Shown: positions 9,566 through 20,747 of the stretch, in pieces | How positions within the stretch are numbered: position 1 is the stretch's first letter | How the letters are laid out: each line of letters starts with the position of its first letter | Origin: Psychrobacter vallis | GTDB lineage: Bacteria > Pseudomonadota > Gammaproteobacteria > Pseudomonadales > Moraxellaceae | Direction of reading: 5' to 3' | Length of the DNA: 56,563 nt | Assembly (NCBI RefSeq): GCF_904846715.1 | Contig: NZ_CAJHBU010000023.1 | Coordinates: forward strand, 1 to 56,563 | Made by a program: the position numbers and the translations under genes | Notes under the pieces: generated by a model | Told to the model about the DNA's origin: nothing | Database searches by the model: none | The model's input: only the letters and a program-made list of their open reading frames with translations

Positions 9566-9629
9566 ATCATAATGTTACTTATCCATTTTATTTAATATTG
9601 ACCATAATCAAGACTCACAATAGGTTGTC

Positions 9630-10019
9630 TTAAAGCGCATAGCTTTTTAACGTGTCCATATCAACCAAGCTCAATAAACTCTCATGACACGCTTCTAGTT
9701 TTATTTGCGGTGCAATATCAAAGTCTAGCGCTTCGACCCAGCGTAGGGCGCAGATACACCAGTAATCACCTGGTTTAAGGCCAGCGAAATTATACTCAGG
9801 CAGTGGCGTGATAAGGTCGTTACCACGACTGGCAGAAAAGTTTAAAAACTCACTGGTCATCTTGGCACAAACAGTATGTTGACCAACGTCATGATTGCCA
9901 GTATGACAAAAACCATTGCGATAATAGCCGGTAATAGGATCAAAGCAACAGCTGGCAAGCGCCGTACCTAAAACATTGGTTTGGTTGATGGCTGGGTTTG
10001 GGTGATAATCAGATGACAT
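9630..10019 (-). CDS. DUF2237 family protein
   Basis: This 129-residue soluble protein matches the DUF2237 family. It has N-terminal NVLGTALASCCFDPITGYYRNG, the central CHTGNHDVGQHTVCAKMT and GDYWCICALRW near residue 85, each with conserved cysteines. Most of the protein is one small domain of unknown function found widely in proteobacteria and cyanobacteria. There is no signal peptide or membrane segment. It is flanked by long non-coding stretches, so it appears to be expressed alone. The clustered Cys and His suggest metal binding, but that is inference only. Confidence 0.85.
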   Translation of the reverse strand: MSSDYHPNPAINQTNVLGTALASCCFDPITGYYRNGFCHTGNHDVGQHTVCAKMTSEFLNFSASRGNDLITPLPEYNFAGLKPGDYWCICALRWVEALDFDIAPQIKLEACHESLLSLVDMDTLKSYAL

Positions 10020-10530
10020 AAAGCTTCCGAGATAAAAATATGTGTTAGTGTACCATGAGTCTGTGTCAAAGGCGTGGTTCTAACTAGACTCATGCCGCTC
10101 TTTATTATAAAGAATGAGAAGCATCATTTCTAATCCATCAGTTGTTTATGCAATGTGGTTATAGTCCTTTGACCTTTACACTAGGTGAGAGGTAATTAGA
10201 TAGCGATTGGGGGTAATTGTCACTAGGCGAACCTAAACGGCTATGCTAAACTAAAGCGTAAGTGCCTTGGTGATTTATTAGGATCTATTAGCCTATCGCC
10301 GTTTATTAGCGCATAAAAATACTCGTCTTATCATTCTAAATTATACTGATTACTCACCCTTTTGCGGTTACCTATTTTTTTATAACCCGTTTGTTTATAA
10401 ATAATTGGGTCCATGATGTTGCGCGTTAAAAATAAAAAATGCGCTACGTCTATGCAATGGTAAATATAACCTTTAAGTACCGCATCAATACCGCGTTTTT
10501 GGTAAGCGATACGCCAAACAAGGATTTATT
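10020..10530. other. Intergenic region between DUF2237 and hisZ
   Basis: This 511-bp AT-rich stretch between divergent genes has no convincing ORF, RNA gene or repeat of the families found elsewhere in the window. It should contain the promoters of both genes. A TTGTCA at 10218 with TATGCT 19 nt later is a possible but poorly spaced sigma-70 site, and no terminator was seen. Confidence 0.5.
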
Positions 10531-11844
10531 GTGTCTGTTCGTTCTGATTCTGCAAAACCCGCTCAGTTAAATACTATCAATAAAGCGCTGACTCAGCCTG
10601 TCAAAAGTGCGGATGAGTCCAAGCCTGTACTTTCTTTTAGCAACTTTACGAATGACGTTGCCAACAGCTGGTTACTGCCTGATGGGGTGGTGGACGTGTT
10701 GTTTGAAGATGCTCATAAGCAAGAAGTGCTTAGATATCAGTTGACTCAGCAGCTTATCGCTCACGGTTATCAGCTGGTCAATCCACCAATGATTGAGTTC
10801 ACGGAATCGTTATTGAGCGATGCGTCAGAGGATTTGAAGCGGCAAACCTTTAAGATTATCGATCAGCTAACGGGTCGATTGATGGGTCTGCGTGCCGATA
10901 TCACTCCGCAGATTTTGCGTATCGATGCGCATCATGGTGGTACAGGCATTGCACGGTATTGCTATGCAGGTGATGTGATTCATACACTGCCTTCAGGGCT
11001 TTTTGGCTCACGGACGCCGCTACAGTTGGGTGCTGAGATATTTGGTTGTGCCTCACTTGCCGCCGATATTGAGCTAATAGATGTGTTGTTCGGCATGGTC
11101 AATATGCTAGACATGAGTGCCGACCTGCATATCGATTTGGGTCATGTAGCCATATTTAAGCGTTTGGCCGAATTGGCCGAGCTATCAGACAGTGACACTG
11201 AACATTTAATGAATTTATATGCCAATAAAAACCTGCCAGAGCTTAAACGTGTCTGCCAAGCATTGCCGATGGGTGGCGACTTTTATGCATTGGCGCGATT
11301 TGGTCATGATATCGAAAACCTCTTGGCCAAGCTATCAGCGACTGCTCAGCAAGATACGCAAATTGCAGATGCTGTCGATGAGTTGCAACGTTTAAAAACC
11401 CATTTACAAGAGCAGTGGCAGTGCCCAGTCAGTATCGATGTGACAGAGTTATCAGGCTATCATTATCATACTGGCATTGTCTTCAATGGTTATATCAATA
11501 GCGAGACCCAACCACTGGTACGCGGTGGTCGTTTCGATGGGATGCAAAGCGGCAGTCAATTAACAGGCCATCAGCTGCGAGAAGCCACTGGCTTTAGTAT
11601 GGACGTCAGCCGTTTGCTGGCTCATACTCAGCTTGATGCACCAATTGTCGTACTGGTAGATTATATGGCGTCCAGCAGTGCAAACGAAGAACAAAGACAA
11701 ACGTTATGGCAACAAGTTGAAAGTTTGCGCCAACAAGGCTATCGCGTCACCATGCCTTTAAATGCAGAAGACCGTCCAGCAAATATAACGCATCATTTGA
11801 ACTTTATAAATAACCAATGGCAGTTACAAACTGTTTTAGCTTGA
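10531..11844 (+). CDS. hisZ: ATP phosphoribosyltransferase regulatory subunit HisZ
   Basis: This 437-residue protein is a catalytically dead paralogue of histidyl-tRNA synthetase that forms a complex with the short form of HisG in the first step of histidine synthesis. It shows the class II synthetase-like pattern: LPDGVVDVLFEDA near residue 50, LMGLRADITPQILRID near 123 and GGRFDGM near 335. It lacks the active-site segments of a true HisRS; the genuine hisS is at 19358. The start is GTG at 10531, with AAGGA about 7 nt upstream. hisG is not nearby, and hisZ next to purA is a typical Moraxellaceae order. The ~40-residue N-terminal leader is poorly conserved and may be overcalled. Confidence 0.9.
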   Translation: MSVRSDSAKPAQLNTINKALTQPVKSADESKPVLSFSNFTNDVANSWLLPDGVVDVLFEDAHKQEVLRYQLTQQLIAHGYQLVNPPMIEFTESLLSDASEDLKRQTFKIIDQLTGRLMGLRADITPQILRIDAHHGGTGIARYCYAGDVIHTLPSGLFGSRTPLQLGAEIFGCASLAADIELIDVLFGMVNMLDMSADLHIDLGHVAIFKRLAELAELSDSDTEHLMNLYANKNLPELKRVCQALPMGGDFYALARFGHDIENLLAKLSATAQQDTQIADAVDELQRLKTHLQEQWQCPVSIDVTELSGYHYHTGIVFNGYINSETQPLVRGGRFDGMQSGSQLTGHQLREATGFSMDVSRLLAHTQLDAPIVVLVDYMASSSANEEQRQTLWQQVESLRQQGYRVTMPLNAEDRPANITHHLNFINNQWQLQTVLA

Positions 11845-11941
11845 CCTCATTAACCATTTATTGAATGGCTGATTGACCAAATGCACACCGAAAACTAAGC
11901 ATTGATTTTTAATATAGTGAGTTCAGTATAAAAACGATATA

Positions 11942-12018
11942 GCGGAGCTGGAAGGAGTTTTTCGCCGCCTCTGTCTGTGAAGGCACAGCAAGCCAGAAAA
12001 ATTTATACCAGTTCAGCG
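11942..12018 (-). repeat. Palindromic intergenic repeat, copy C
   Basis: This ~77-bp element fills part of the 327-bp hisZ-purA gap. The core reads GCTTGCTGTGCCTTCACAGA on the minus strand, and the ends (GCGGAGCTGG and CCAGTTCAGCG) are less perfect than in copies A and B. The rest of the gap is AT-rich and probably carries the purA promoter. Confidence 0.75.
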
Positions 12019-12162
12019 TTGCAATATAATGCATCTATTTTATTTAGAATGGGCCATATTATAAATTTTAGCGTTATCAAATTATTGTTATTAAAATTAT
12101 TATCATTAAAGCCATCGTGGTTTTTAAACCGTTATTGCACACACCTCAATACATAAAGGTAA

Positions 12163-13461
<1,299 letters not shown>

Positions 13462-13462
13462 G

Positions 13463-13571
13463 TATAGTGAACTAAAAATAAAGCTGTTACTTTGTCAGAC
13501 GCGTTTAATGTACTAGGTGTACAATCCTCACTCGTCTTCCTTGTATCCGCTTTATATTTGTCCCACTATTG
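13463..13571. repeat. Imperfect ~108-bp palindrome after purA
   Basis: The left end (ATAGTGAACTAAAAATAAAG) and the complement of the right end (ATAGTGGGACAAATATAAAG) match closely, and the similarity runs for about 40 bp into each arm. The centre is about 25 bp. This is a MITE or REP-like element that begins right after the purA stop. No second copy was found in the window. Confidence 0.6.
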
Positions 13572-13589
13572 ATAGATAGATTAAATAAT

Positions 13590-13621
13590 CAAACCCCAGT
13601 GCTGAGCATTGGGGTTTTTGT
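13590..13621 (+). terminator. Rho-independent terminator after purA
   Basis: A hairpin with arms AACCCCA/TGGGGTT and nested TGCT/AGCA is followed by TTTTTG. The remaining 262 bp to ndk is AT-rich and holds no gene that could be supported; it should carry the ndk promoter. Confidence 0.85.
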
Positions 13622-13883
13622 TTTGTGAGATATTGCGTCTTTATTAATAATTTTGACAGACTGAATTTACTTTTATGCAAGGTGCGTTCATAAATTAACC
13701 CTATCATTTATGGCCTTAATCATTATAATAGGCAGCAATCCTATATTGGCTAAGTTGGCTCTCTTGCTTTCATTCTGGTAAATCATGAGTGATTTAAATC
13801 AGCCCAAGTCAACATAGTGGCTAAAGATAAAACAAAGCATTTACGATTACATTTTTCTCGACTTTATTTATTAGGAGCTTTTT

Positions 13884-14315
13884 ATGGCTAACGAACGTAC
13901 TTTATCTATCATCAAACCTGACGCCGTTGCTGGCAACCATATCGGCGCTATCTATGACCGTTTTGAACAAGCGGGTCTAAAAATCGTCGCAGCCAAAATG
14001 CTACAACTTGATGATGAAAAAGCAGGCGGTTTTTATGCAGAGCACGCAGAGCGTCCATTTTACAATGATCTAAAATCGTTCATGATGTCAGGCCCAGTAT
14101 TGGTATCAGTACTAGAAGGCGAGAACGCTATCGCTAAGCATCGTGAAATCATGGGTGCAACCAACCCAAAAGATGCAGAAAAAGGCACTATTCGTGCAGA
14201 TTTCGCCAGCAGCATCGATGAAAACGCGGTTCATGGTTCAGATTCAGCAGAATCAGCCAAACGCGAAATCAGCTACTTCTTCAGTGATGATGAAGTTTGT
14301 ACACGTACGCGTTAA
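13884..14315 (+). CDS. ndk: Nucleoside diphosphate kinase
   Basis: This 143-residue enzyme equilibrates nucleoside di- and triphosphates by way of a phosphohistidine. The N-terminal [12 protein letters not shown], the central [14 protein letters not shown] and the active-site motif NAVHGSDS (His near residue 116) are all present, and the length is exactly standard. A TTAGGAGC ribosome binding site precedes the ATG. It opens the conserved cluster ndk-rlmN-pilW-rodZ-ispG-hisS-yfgM-bamB-der, but has its own terminator. Confidence 0.97.
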   Translation: MANERTLSIIKPDAVAGNHIGAIYDRFEQAGLKIVAAKMLQLDDEKAGGFYAEHAERPFYNDLKSFMMSGPVLVSVLEGENAIAKHREIMGATNPKDAEKGTIRADFASSIDENAVHGSDSAESAKREISYFFSDDEVCTRTR

Positions 14316-14379
14316 TAGCAGCGATTATTAATATTTTCTAGTTTCTATTGTAGCGATTATTAATAGTTATTTTCGTGAG

Positions 14380-14412
14380 ACGGCTTATATCTTATGGGTA
14401 TAAGCCGTTTTA
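14380..14412 (+). terminator. Rho-independent terminator after ndk
   Basis: Perfect arms ACGGCTTATA/TATAAGCCGT are followed by TTT. It separates ndk from rlmN. The following ~230 bp to rlmN contains no supported gene. Confidence 0.8.
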
Positions 14413-14641
14413 ACGATTATAATAGTGCCAGTCTTTATTGAAATTATCGATTTTCTCCCTCATTATTGTATTTAATCAGCGTTATCAATCCCTTATCAGC
14501 ATTGTTTTATCAAATGTTATTTTTTAATCTATCAACAGATAAAAGCTGCGCTTATAACGGATTGCTCATGCACCGCGTATGGCAACGTTCATATAAATAA
14601 TTGCACCGCTTATCTAAGCTCATGCAAAAAGGTTACCTATT

Positions 14642-15871
14642 ATGTCAACTGTCCAAATACCCACTCAGCACGTACCGACTAAGATTGCGGATAGCATCAA
14701 GCTAGTCGATGAAGCGCACGCAAAAACCAATCTACTAGGTATGACGCAAGCACAATTGGCCGATTACTTTAAGAGTATTGGCGAAAAGCCGTTTCGTGCG
14801 ACACAGGTCATTAAGTGGATATATCAGCACGGCGTGACTGATTTTGAGCAGATGACTAATTTGAGCAAATCCTTGCGTGATAAATTGTCACTCAATGCTT
14901 GTGTCATTCCGCCAAAGGTCATTCATCGTCAGTACAGCGATGATGGCACACGTAAATGGGTGTTTGAAGTCACAGGCGGCTCATTGGTCGAGACGGTATT
15001 GATTCCGGCAGATGACAGCAAAGTTAATGGTCGTAAAACCTTATGCGTGTCTTCACAAGTAGGCTGTGCGCTGGACTGTAGCTTCTGTAGTACAGGCAAG
15101 CAGGGCTTTGAGCGTGATTTGAGTGCCGCTGAAATCATCGGACAGCTTTGGGTGGCCAATGCCTCTTATATGACCGATGAAAACGATAGCTTAGAACACG
15201 TTGACCACAGTTTATGGGAAAACAATGTGACAAACGTAGTCATGATGGGCATGGGTGAGCCACTGTTAAACTATAAACCTGTGGTTGGTTCAATGGAAAT
15301 CATGCTGAGCGATCATGCTTACGGCTTGTCAAAACGCCGTGTGACTTTATCAACCTCAGGCGTTGTGCCAAAAATGTATCAGTTGTCGCAAGACATTGAC
15401 GTAGCATTAGCCATTTCATTGCATGCACCAAATGATGAGTTGCGTAATGAATTGGTGCCGATTAATAAAAAATACCCGTTAGATGAGCTGATTGCCGCTG
15501 CAAAAAACTACGTTTATGATGTCAATCCACGTCATAAAAAACATGTAACAATTGAGTATGTGATGCTTGATGGTGTCAATGACAGCAATGAACATGCAGA
15601 GCAGCTGGTCGCATTATTAGAAGGTCTGCCAAGCAAAATCAATCTCATTCCCTTTAATCCGTTCCCGCATGCCCATTATGATAAATCAAGCAATAACCGC
15701 ATTCATGCGTTTAGCAATATTTTAAGCGCGGCAGGTTTTGTTTGTACCATTCGCCAAACTCGCGGTGATGACATTGATGCCGCTTGTGGTCAATTGGTGG
15801 GACAAGTGGCCGATAGAACTCGTCGTTCAGCCGCTTGGCAACAAAGTATTAAAGATCGTGAAAGTATTTAG
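14642..15871 (+). CDS. rlmN: 23S rRNA (adenine-2503-C2)/tRNA methyltransferase RlmN
   Basis: This 409-residue radical SAM methyltransferase methylates C2 of A2503 in 23S rRNA and A37 of some tRNAs. The 4Fe-4S cluster cysteines are in [15 protein letters not shown] near residue 141. The GMGEP motif (near 204) and the C-terminal [18 protein letters not shown], with the methyl-carrying cysteine, are present. The N-terminal accessory domain is intact ([17 protein letters not shown]). The first ~30 residues are an extension, so the start could be later. Its position after ndk and before pilW is conserved in gammaproteobacteria. Confidence 0.95.
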   Translation: MSTVQIPTQHVPTKIADSIKLVDEAHAKTNLLGMTQAQLADYFKSIGEKPFRATQVIKWIYQHGVTDFEQMTNLSKSLRDKLSLNACVIPPKVIHRQYSDDGTRKWVFEVTGGSLVETVLIPADDSKVNGRKTLCVSSQVGCALDCSFCSTGKQGFERDLSAAEIIGQLWVANASYMTDENDSLEHVDHSLWENNVTNVVMMGMGEPLLNYKPVVGSMEIMLSDHAYGLSKRRVTLSTSGVVPKMYQLSQDIDVALAISLHAPNDELRNELVPINKKYPLDELIAAAKNYVYDVNPRHKKHVTIEYVMLDGVNDSNEHAEQLVALLEGLPSKINLIPFNPFPHAHYDKSSNNRIHAFSNILSAAGFVCTIRQTRGDDIDAACGQLVGQVADRTRRSAAWQQSIKDRESI

Positions 15872-16197
15872 AGTCCTGTCCACGACTTTTATTACTGGGG
15901 CTGATACTAAAACTGCCCCATACTGTGTTGCAAGTCTCGCTAAGGTATTCACATTATCATCGACTTGCGCCTTGTCTGGAACCGTTTTAGCGATCAGCAG
16001 TGCCTATTTGTGAATATCAAACACGCCCTAATAGCAAAAATTTGCGTAACATTACTATTTAGCTCTCTTCTATCTTTCGCAATGGTAATGAAAATGTAGC
16101 AATAATGGTTGGCATTGAGGAGCGAAGCAATTAATGACAACTAAATTGTACTTATGGGGGCTAAATCTATTAAACTGAGGCTTCTTGATCGAACGCA
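15872..16197. other. rlmN-pilW gap with a possible decayed MITE
   Basis: This gap holds a hairpin TGGGGC/GCCCCA (15895-15921) without a T-run. ACACGCCCTA at 16021-16030 matches the right end of the TA-flanked MITE found at 22856 and 37745. An ACCGTTTTAGCGA nearby also resembles MITE interior sequence. A degenerate left end may overlap the rlmN stop. No gene is supported. Confidence 0.35.
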
Positions 16198-16212
16198 TTG
16201 AATCACAGTTTT

Positions 16213-17160
16213 ATGATGGCGGCTATGATGACTTTTAAAAATTCTTGTCAGTTCAAATATCAAAAACCCTTTTTTCAAGATTGTCAGCAGTTAAGAGTAG
16301 TGCCTACAAAAGTAGTGTTGTCAAAGCCTATGCTGTTGTCAGCAGCGTTAGTAGGACTGTTATTGACAGGTTGCCAAAGCACGCCGACCAGCGATTTAAC
16401 TGGCAGCACCTCTTACCAGACGTCCACAAGACCCAGTGACAATCGTAACCTAGATCAACAAGAAATCGCCCGCGTGCGTACATCACTTGCCGCACAATAC
16501 ATCCGCAAAAATGAGCTTGATACCGCTCAGCGTCAGCTCGAAAAAGCCTTTGCTGCCGATAGCCGTTACGCGCCCGCCTATGATATGATGGGCGTTTTGC
16601 TACAGCAAGAGGGCAGCCGTATTAATCTTGAAAAGGCCGATCAATATTTTAAAAAGGCGATCGCGCTCGATAAAGATTTTGAGCAAGCCCACAATAACTA
16701 TGGCGTTTATTTATCACAGATGAAGCGCTATAGTGAGGCAGCTGCGCAGTTAGAGATTGCTGGTGCAGCATTGGGTTATGAAGGCCGTATTGGTGCGTTA
16801 GAGAACTTAGGACGTACTTACCTTCAGCTAGGTGACCGCAGTGCCGCGTCCAAAGCGTTTTTGCGGGCGCTCGATGGCAATCGTAATAGCATTATTGCCC
16901 ATATAGAATTGGTGGATTTGTTGCTCGAGCAGCAACGTGTGCCGCAAGCTCAAAGGCTGTACGATGAGACATTAGTGCTGGTGCAAGGGCAGGGCATTAG
17001 CCCGCGTTTGTTATTACAAGGTATCAAACTTGCCGCAGTGCAAAACAACATAGCAACACGCCAGCAATTGGCACAGCAGCTTTTATCCGCTTATCCTTTA
17101 AGTGAGGAAGCAAAACAACTTAAGACTTGGCTTAACAATCCAGAGGCACCATGGCAATGA
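16213..17160 (+). CDS. pilW: Type IV pilus biogenesis lipoprotein PilW/PilF (TPR)
   Basis: This is a ~315-residue lipoprotein with tetratricopeptide repeats. A hydrophobic segment ending LLLTGC gives a lipobox cysteine, after which come at least four TPR units (for example YAPAYDMMGVLLQQEG and AHNNYGVYLSQMKRYSEAA). PilW/PilF is the outer-membrane pilotin that localises and assembles the PilQ secretin. The start is uncertain: TTG 16198, ATG 16213, ATG 16225 and GTG 16300 are all in frame. The GTG would give a compact lipoprotein signal and has AAGAG upstream, so the mature protein is the same but the signal length is not settled. It overlaps the next gene by 10 bp. Confidence 0.85.
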   Translation: MMAAMMTFKNSCQFKYQKPFFQDCQQLRVVPTKVVLSKPMLLSAALVGLLLTGCQSTPTSDLTGSTSYQTSTRPSDNRNLDQQEIARVRTSLAAQYIRKNELDTAQRQLEKAFAADSRYAPAYDMMGVLLQQEGSRINLEKADQYFKKAIALDKDFEQAHNNYGVYLSQMKRYSEAAAQLEIAGAALGYEGRIGALENLGRTYLQLGDRSAASKAFLRALDGNRNSIIAHIELVDLLLEQQRVPQAQRLYDETLVLVQGQGISPRLLLQGIKLAAVQNNIATRQQLAQQLLSAYPLSEEAKQLKTWLNNPEAPWQ

Positions 17161-17969
17161 CCACCCCATCATCGAACACTCAATCTAACGCTCAGGGATC
17201 CTTTGGTGCTATGTTGCAGCAAGCCCGGAAAACCAAGCAAGTCAGCTTAGAAGAGGCAGCCGCCGAGCTATTTATTTTAAAGCGTCACTTGCAAGCGCTC
17301 GAAAATGAGAACTTTGCTGATTTGCCACAAGCCGCCTTTGCTCGTGGATTTGCGATTAACTATGCCAAATACTTGGGATTGGATGCAACAAAAGTCGCTA
17401 GCAGTTTTGATGCGGCTTATCCGAATGAACTTAAAGCGCAAGCATCAAGTAACACGGACACGCCACTGCGTCCAATGGGAACGTTACAGCGCGATACGCA
17501 TAATCGCATTCGTTTTAACCCATTACTGATTTTGGCAGTCATTGGTGTCATTGTCTTAGCGATATTTTTATTTCGCATGGTCAGCAATGCCAGTAAAGAA
17601 AATAACGAAGAACCAATTGCTATAGCGGATGATGTATCAGCGATAGAACAAGCGCAAGGTGCTGCAATTGAAGATGCGAACGGGATTGGGGCGTCTGGTT
17701 CTGCACTGAATTTGGGTGGTGCTAGTACAAGCATGGCTGCTTTGGACATGACACTCACGGATACGGCCGTTGTTAGTATCACCGATGCGTCTGGTAACAG
17801 TCTTATAAATGGCGCTCAGACGTCAGGTAATTATCAATTGTCAGGTATGCCACCGTTTAATGTACAAATTGATAATATTGATAACGTTCGCTTAACACTC
17901 AACCAAGAAGCCGTGGCTTTAGAGTCTTATGCGACTGACAAACAAGCCAGCTTTGATCTAGCGCCTTAG
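17151..17969 (+). CDS. RodZ-like cytoskeleton/HTH membrane protein
   Basis: This 272-residue single-pass protein has an N-terminal helix-turn-helix domain of the RodZ type (residues ~20-95, containing LQQARKTKQVSLEEAA and LPQAAFARGFAINYAKYLGLD). A basic linker, one transmembrane helix near residues 124-143 and a C-terminal periplasmic DUF4115-like domain follow. RodZ links MreB to the elongation machinery. The coupling to pilW and the position upstream of ispG are the standard arrangement. The periplasmic part is short and weakly conserved, so the exact role is less certain than the architecture. ATG 17151 has CAGAGG about 5 nt upstream. Confidence 0.82.
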   Translation: MAMTTPSSNTQSNAQGSFGAMLQQARKTKQVSLEEAAAELFILKRHLQALENENFADLPQAAFARGFAINYAKYLGLDATKVASSFDAAYPNELKAQASSNTDTPLRPMGTLQRDTHNRIRFNPLLILAVIGVIVLAIFLFRMVSNASKENNEEPIAIADDVSAIEQAQGAAIEDANGIGASGSALNLGGASTSMAALDMTLTDTAVVSITDASGNSLINGAQTSGNYQLSGMPPFNVQIDNIDNVRLTLNQEAVALESYATDKQASFDLAP

Positions 17970-18105
17970 TTTTTAAACGGTCATTGAACGTTCTTAGTAA
18001 TTGAATATTCTTAAAAGTTATGGCTAATTTTTACAGCCACTTTTTTACAGCCACTAAACATGTTTTTTTCGTTCGTCTTTCTCGCTTTAATTAAAGGGTT
18101 TGTCT

Positions 18106-19221
18106 ATGTCAACGTCAGCGCCTATTAACCGTCGTTTTACCAAAAAAATATACGTCGGTGATGTCGCGATTGGTGGCGATGCACCGATCAGTGTACAAAG
18201 TATGACCAATACAGACACCTGCGATGTGGCCGCGACTGTGGCACAGATTGAGCGCTGCGTCGAAGCAGGCGCGGATCTGATGCGGGTATCAACACCAACA
18301 ATGGACACCGTAAAAGCGTTTGGTGAAATTCGTAAGTTGGTGAGTGTGCCATTGATAGCCGATGTGCATTTTGATCATAAAATTGCGTTAGCCGTTGCCG
18401 AGGCAGGCGCAGACTGTTTGCGTATCAATCCTGGTAATATCGGTAGCGATGCCAAAGTACGTGAAGTGGTTGCTTGTGCCAAATATCACAATATCCCTAT
18501 TCGTATTGGCGTCAATGCAGGCTCGCTCGAAAAAGACATCCAGCGTAAATATACAGAGCCAACGGGCGCTGCAATGCTTGAGTCAGCCATGCGCCATATT
18601 GATATTTTAGAACGCCTCAATTTTGATCAATACAAAGTGTCTGTCAAAGCCAGTAATGTGTTTTTGACCATGGATGCCTATCGCCTAATATCAGCTCAGA
18701 TTGACAATCCACTGCATTTGGGCGTCACTGAAGCCGGTGTGTATCGTACTGGCGCAGTAAAATCTGCCATTGCCCTTGGAGGTTTATTACTGGACGGTAT
18801 TGGCGATACCATTCGGATTTCGCTAGCAGCAGAGCCTGAAGAAGAAATAAAAATTGGCTTTGATATTTTAAAGTCACTGAATATTCGCTCTAATGGTGTC
18901 AACTTTATTGCTTGTCCCAGTTGCTCACGTCAAGAGTTTGATGTGATTAGAGTCATGACGGCACTAGAATCACGTCTAGAAGACATTCGTGAGCCGATGA
19001 ACTTGTCTGTGATTGGTTGCAAAGTAAATGGTCCGGGTGAAGCGAAAGAAGCAGATATCGGTATCGTTGGTGCGGCACGCCGATCTTTAGTATATCGAAT
19101 GGGTGAAAAAAGCCATCTTATCGATACTAATAATTTGGTTGATGAAATTGAAACTATGGTTCGTGCGCACGCAGAAGTGTTAGAAAAAGCCCGTGAAAAT
19201 GAGATTATTCGCGTAAAATGA
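18106..19221 (+). CDS. ispG: 4-hydroxy-3-methylbut-2-enyl diphosphate synthase IspG
   Basis: This 371-residue iron-sulfur enzyme of the MEP isoprenoid pathway converts MEcPP to HMBPP. The TIM barrel opens with [12 protein letters not shown], and the 4Fe-4S ligands are in [10 protein letters not shown] (near residue 268) and [16 protein letters not shown] (near 303). Length and motif order match the bacterial short form, which lacks the plant insert. TTG 18100 is in frame, but ATG 18106 has AAAGGG upstream and starts the usual N-terminus. It is also called gcpE. Confidence 0.96.
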   Translation: MSTSAPINRRFTKKIYVGDVAIGGDAPISVQSMTNTDTCDVAATVAQIERCVEAGADLMRVSTPTMDTVKAFGEIRKLVSVPLIADVHFDHKIALAVAEAGADCLRINPGNIGSDAKVREVVACAKYHNIPIRIGVNAGSLEKDIQRKYTEPTGAAMLESAMRHIDILERLNFDQYKVSVKASNVFLTMDAYRLISAQIDNPLHLGVTEAGVYRTGAVKSAIALGGLLLDGIGDTIRISLAAEPEEEIKIGFDILKSLNIRSNGVNFIACPSCSRQEFDVIRVMTALESRLEDIREPMNLSVIGCKVNGPGEAKEADIGIVGAARRSLVYRMGEKSHLIDTNNLVDEIETMVRAHAEVLEKARENEIIRVK

Positions 19222-19357
19222 GCCGAAACATCATATAGCGTGTGGTTGTAAGCGATACAGTGCTGACTTAATACCCATCTGAAAATAATGTTCGATTATG
19301 AGCAAAAACAATAATAATAGAAACATTTGTTAGAAATTTTAAGGATATGACCGTACC

Positions 19358-20647
19358 ATGATTAAAGCAATTAAAGGGTTCAATGATATTTTGCCTAATC
19401 AGTCTGCAAAATGGCTGCACTTAGAGGCGATATTGGCAGATGTGCTGAGCAGATACGGCTATGAGCATATTCGTTTGCCAATTGTTGAGCAAACGGATTT
19501 ATTTGCTCGTGCAATCGGCGGCGCGACAGACATCGTCGAAAAAGAGATGTACAGTTTCACCGATAAGTCTGAGCCGCCAACACCATTGGCATTACGTCCT
19601 GAAGGCACGGCAGGGGCAGTGCGCGCGGTGATTGAGCACAATTTATTACGCGGCGATACACCCAAATTATGGTATATCGGTCCGATGTTCCGCTACGAGC
19701 GTCCGCAAAAAGGGCGTTATCGCCAATTCCATCAATTGGGTGTGGAGAGTTTCGGTAGTGCGCTACCCGATGCAGATGCCGAATTGATTGCGATGACCCA
19801 TCTGATGTGGCAAGAATTGGGTCTAAAAGATGAGATGCACTTACAGCTGAACAGCCTAGGTGAGCTTGACGAGCGTCATGCTTATCGCGAAGCACTGGTA
19901 GCCTATTTAACCGATAAAAAAGACCAGCTCGATGACGATAGTAAACGCCGTTTGACGACCAACCCATTACGTATTTTAGACAGTAAAGAGGCGAGTACTC
20001 AAGCGCTACTGGCAGATGCTCCGAAGCTTGCTGACTTTTTGGGTTCAGAGAGTGTGGCGCACTTTGAGCAGGTGCAAACTTATTTGACCGCGCTTGGCAT
20101 CGATTTTGAGATCAACCCCCATTTGGTGCGCGGGCTTGATTATTATAATAAAACCGTTTTTGAGTGGGTAACTGACAAGCTTGGCAGCCAAGCAACCGTC
20201 TGTGCTGGCGGTCGTTATGATGGTTTGGTCGGGCAATTAAAATCTATCGGTGCAGATGGCAATAAACCAGTTAAGTCAGAGCCTGCCGTTGGTTTTGCCA
20301 TGGGGCTTGAGCGTTTATTATTGCTGATGGAAGCGGTAGCACCGATTGCTGATATGCCAGCTTGTGATGTTTTCGTTGTTGCTCATCCAGAGGTTTATAG
20401 TGCTGGTATTGGTTATGCACAAAGCTTGCGTTATAGTCGCCCAGATGTACGGGTAAAAATGGCAAGTGCCACCAGCCTAAAAGCACAAATGAAAAAAGCG
20501 GACAAGTCGGGTGCGGCATTGACGGTTATTATCGCGCAGCAAGAGCTGGATGATAATACCATTAGCATTAAAGACATGCAGACAGGCGCGCAACAGACAG
20601 TGGCGCAAGATTGGCTCTCGCATCAAGATAGCTTTTCACGTGACTAA
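19358..20647 (+). CDS. hisS: Histidyl-tRNA synthetase
   Basis: This 429-residue class II synthetase charges tRNA-His. Motif 2 ([18 protein letters not shown] near residue 111), the histidine-specific loops [12 protein letters not shown] (near 259) and AGGRYDGL (near 286), and motif 3 ([11 protein letters not shown] near 312) are intact. The C-terminal anticodon-binding domain is complete. The N-terminus [12 protein letters not shown] is canonical. AAGGA lies about 11 nt before the ATG. It is separated by 136 bp from ispG and by 100 bp from yfgM and may be cotranscribed with both. Confidence 0.97.
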   Translation: MIKAIKGFNDILPNQSAKWLHLEAILADVLSRYGYEHIRLPIVEQTDLFARAIGGATDIVEKEMYSFTDKSEPPTPLALRPEGTAGAVRAVIEHNLLRGDTPKLWYIGPMFRYERPQKGRYRQFHQLGVESFGSALPDADAELIAMTHLMWQELGLKDEMHLQLNSLGELDERHAYREALVAYLTDKKDQLDDDSKRRLTTNPLRILDSKEASTQALLADAPKLADFLGSESVAHFEQVQTYLTALGIDFEINPHLVRGLDYYNKTVFEWVTDKLGSQATVCAGGRYDGLVGQLKSIGADGNKPVKSEPAVGFAMGLERLLLLMEAVAPIADMPACDVFVVAHPEVYSAGIGYAQSLRYSRPDVRVKMASATSLKAQMKKADKSGAALTVIIAQQELDDNTISIKDMQTGAQQTVAQDWLSHQDSFSRD

Positions 20648-20747
20648 TCAAGACAATTAATCGCGTGCACCGTAATATCTGCCAATATGTCATCGATTTT
20701 GACTCTAGTAGCAGCAATTTAATAACAATTTTATCAGGTAAATACAT

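Noticed and set aside
7439..12018. CRISPR-like array from recurring intergenic repeats
   Set aside because: Copies are kilobases apart, differ in sequence and orientation and have no spacer pattern or cas genes.
15895..15921. TGGGGC/GCCCCA hairpin after rlmN as a terminator
   Set aside because: The loop is 15 nt and no T-run follows, so it does not meet the usual pattern.
15738..16013. 91-codon open frame overlapping the end of rlmN
   Set aside because: It starts within rlmN in another frame, has no ribosome binding site and encodes nothing recognisable; the tail covers non-coding sequence.
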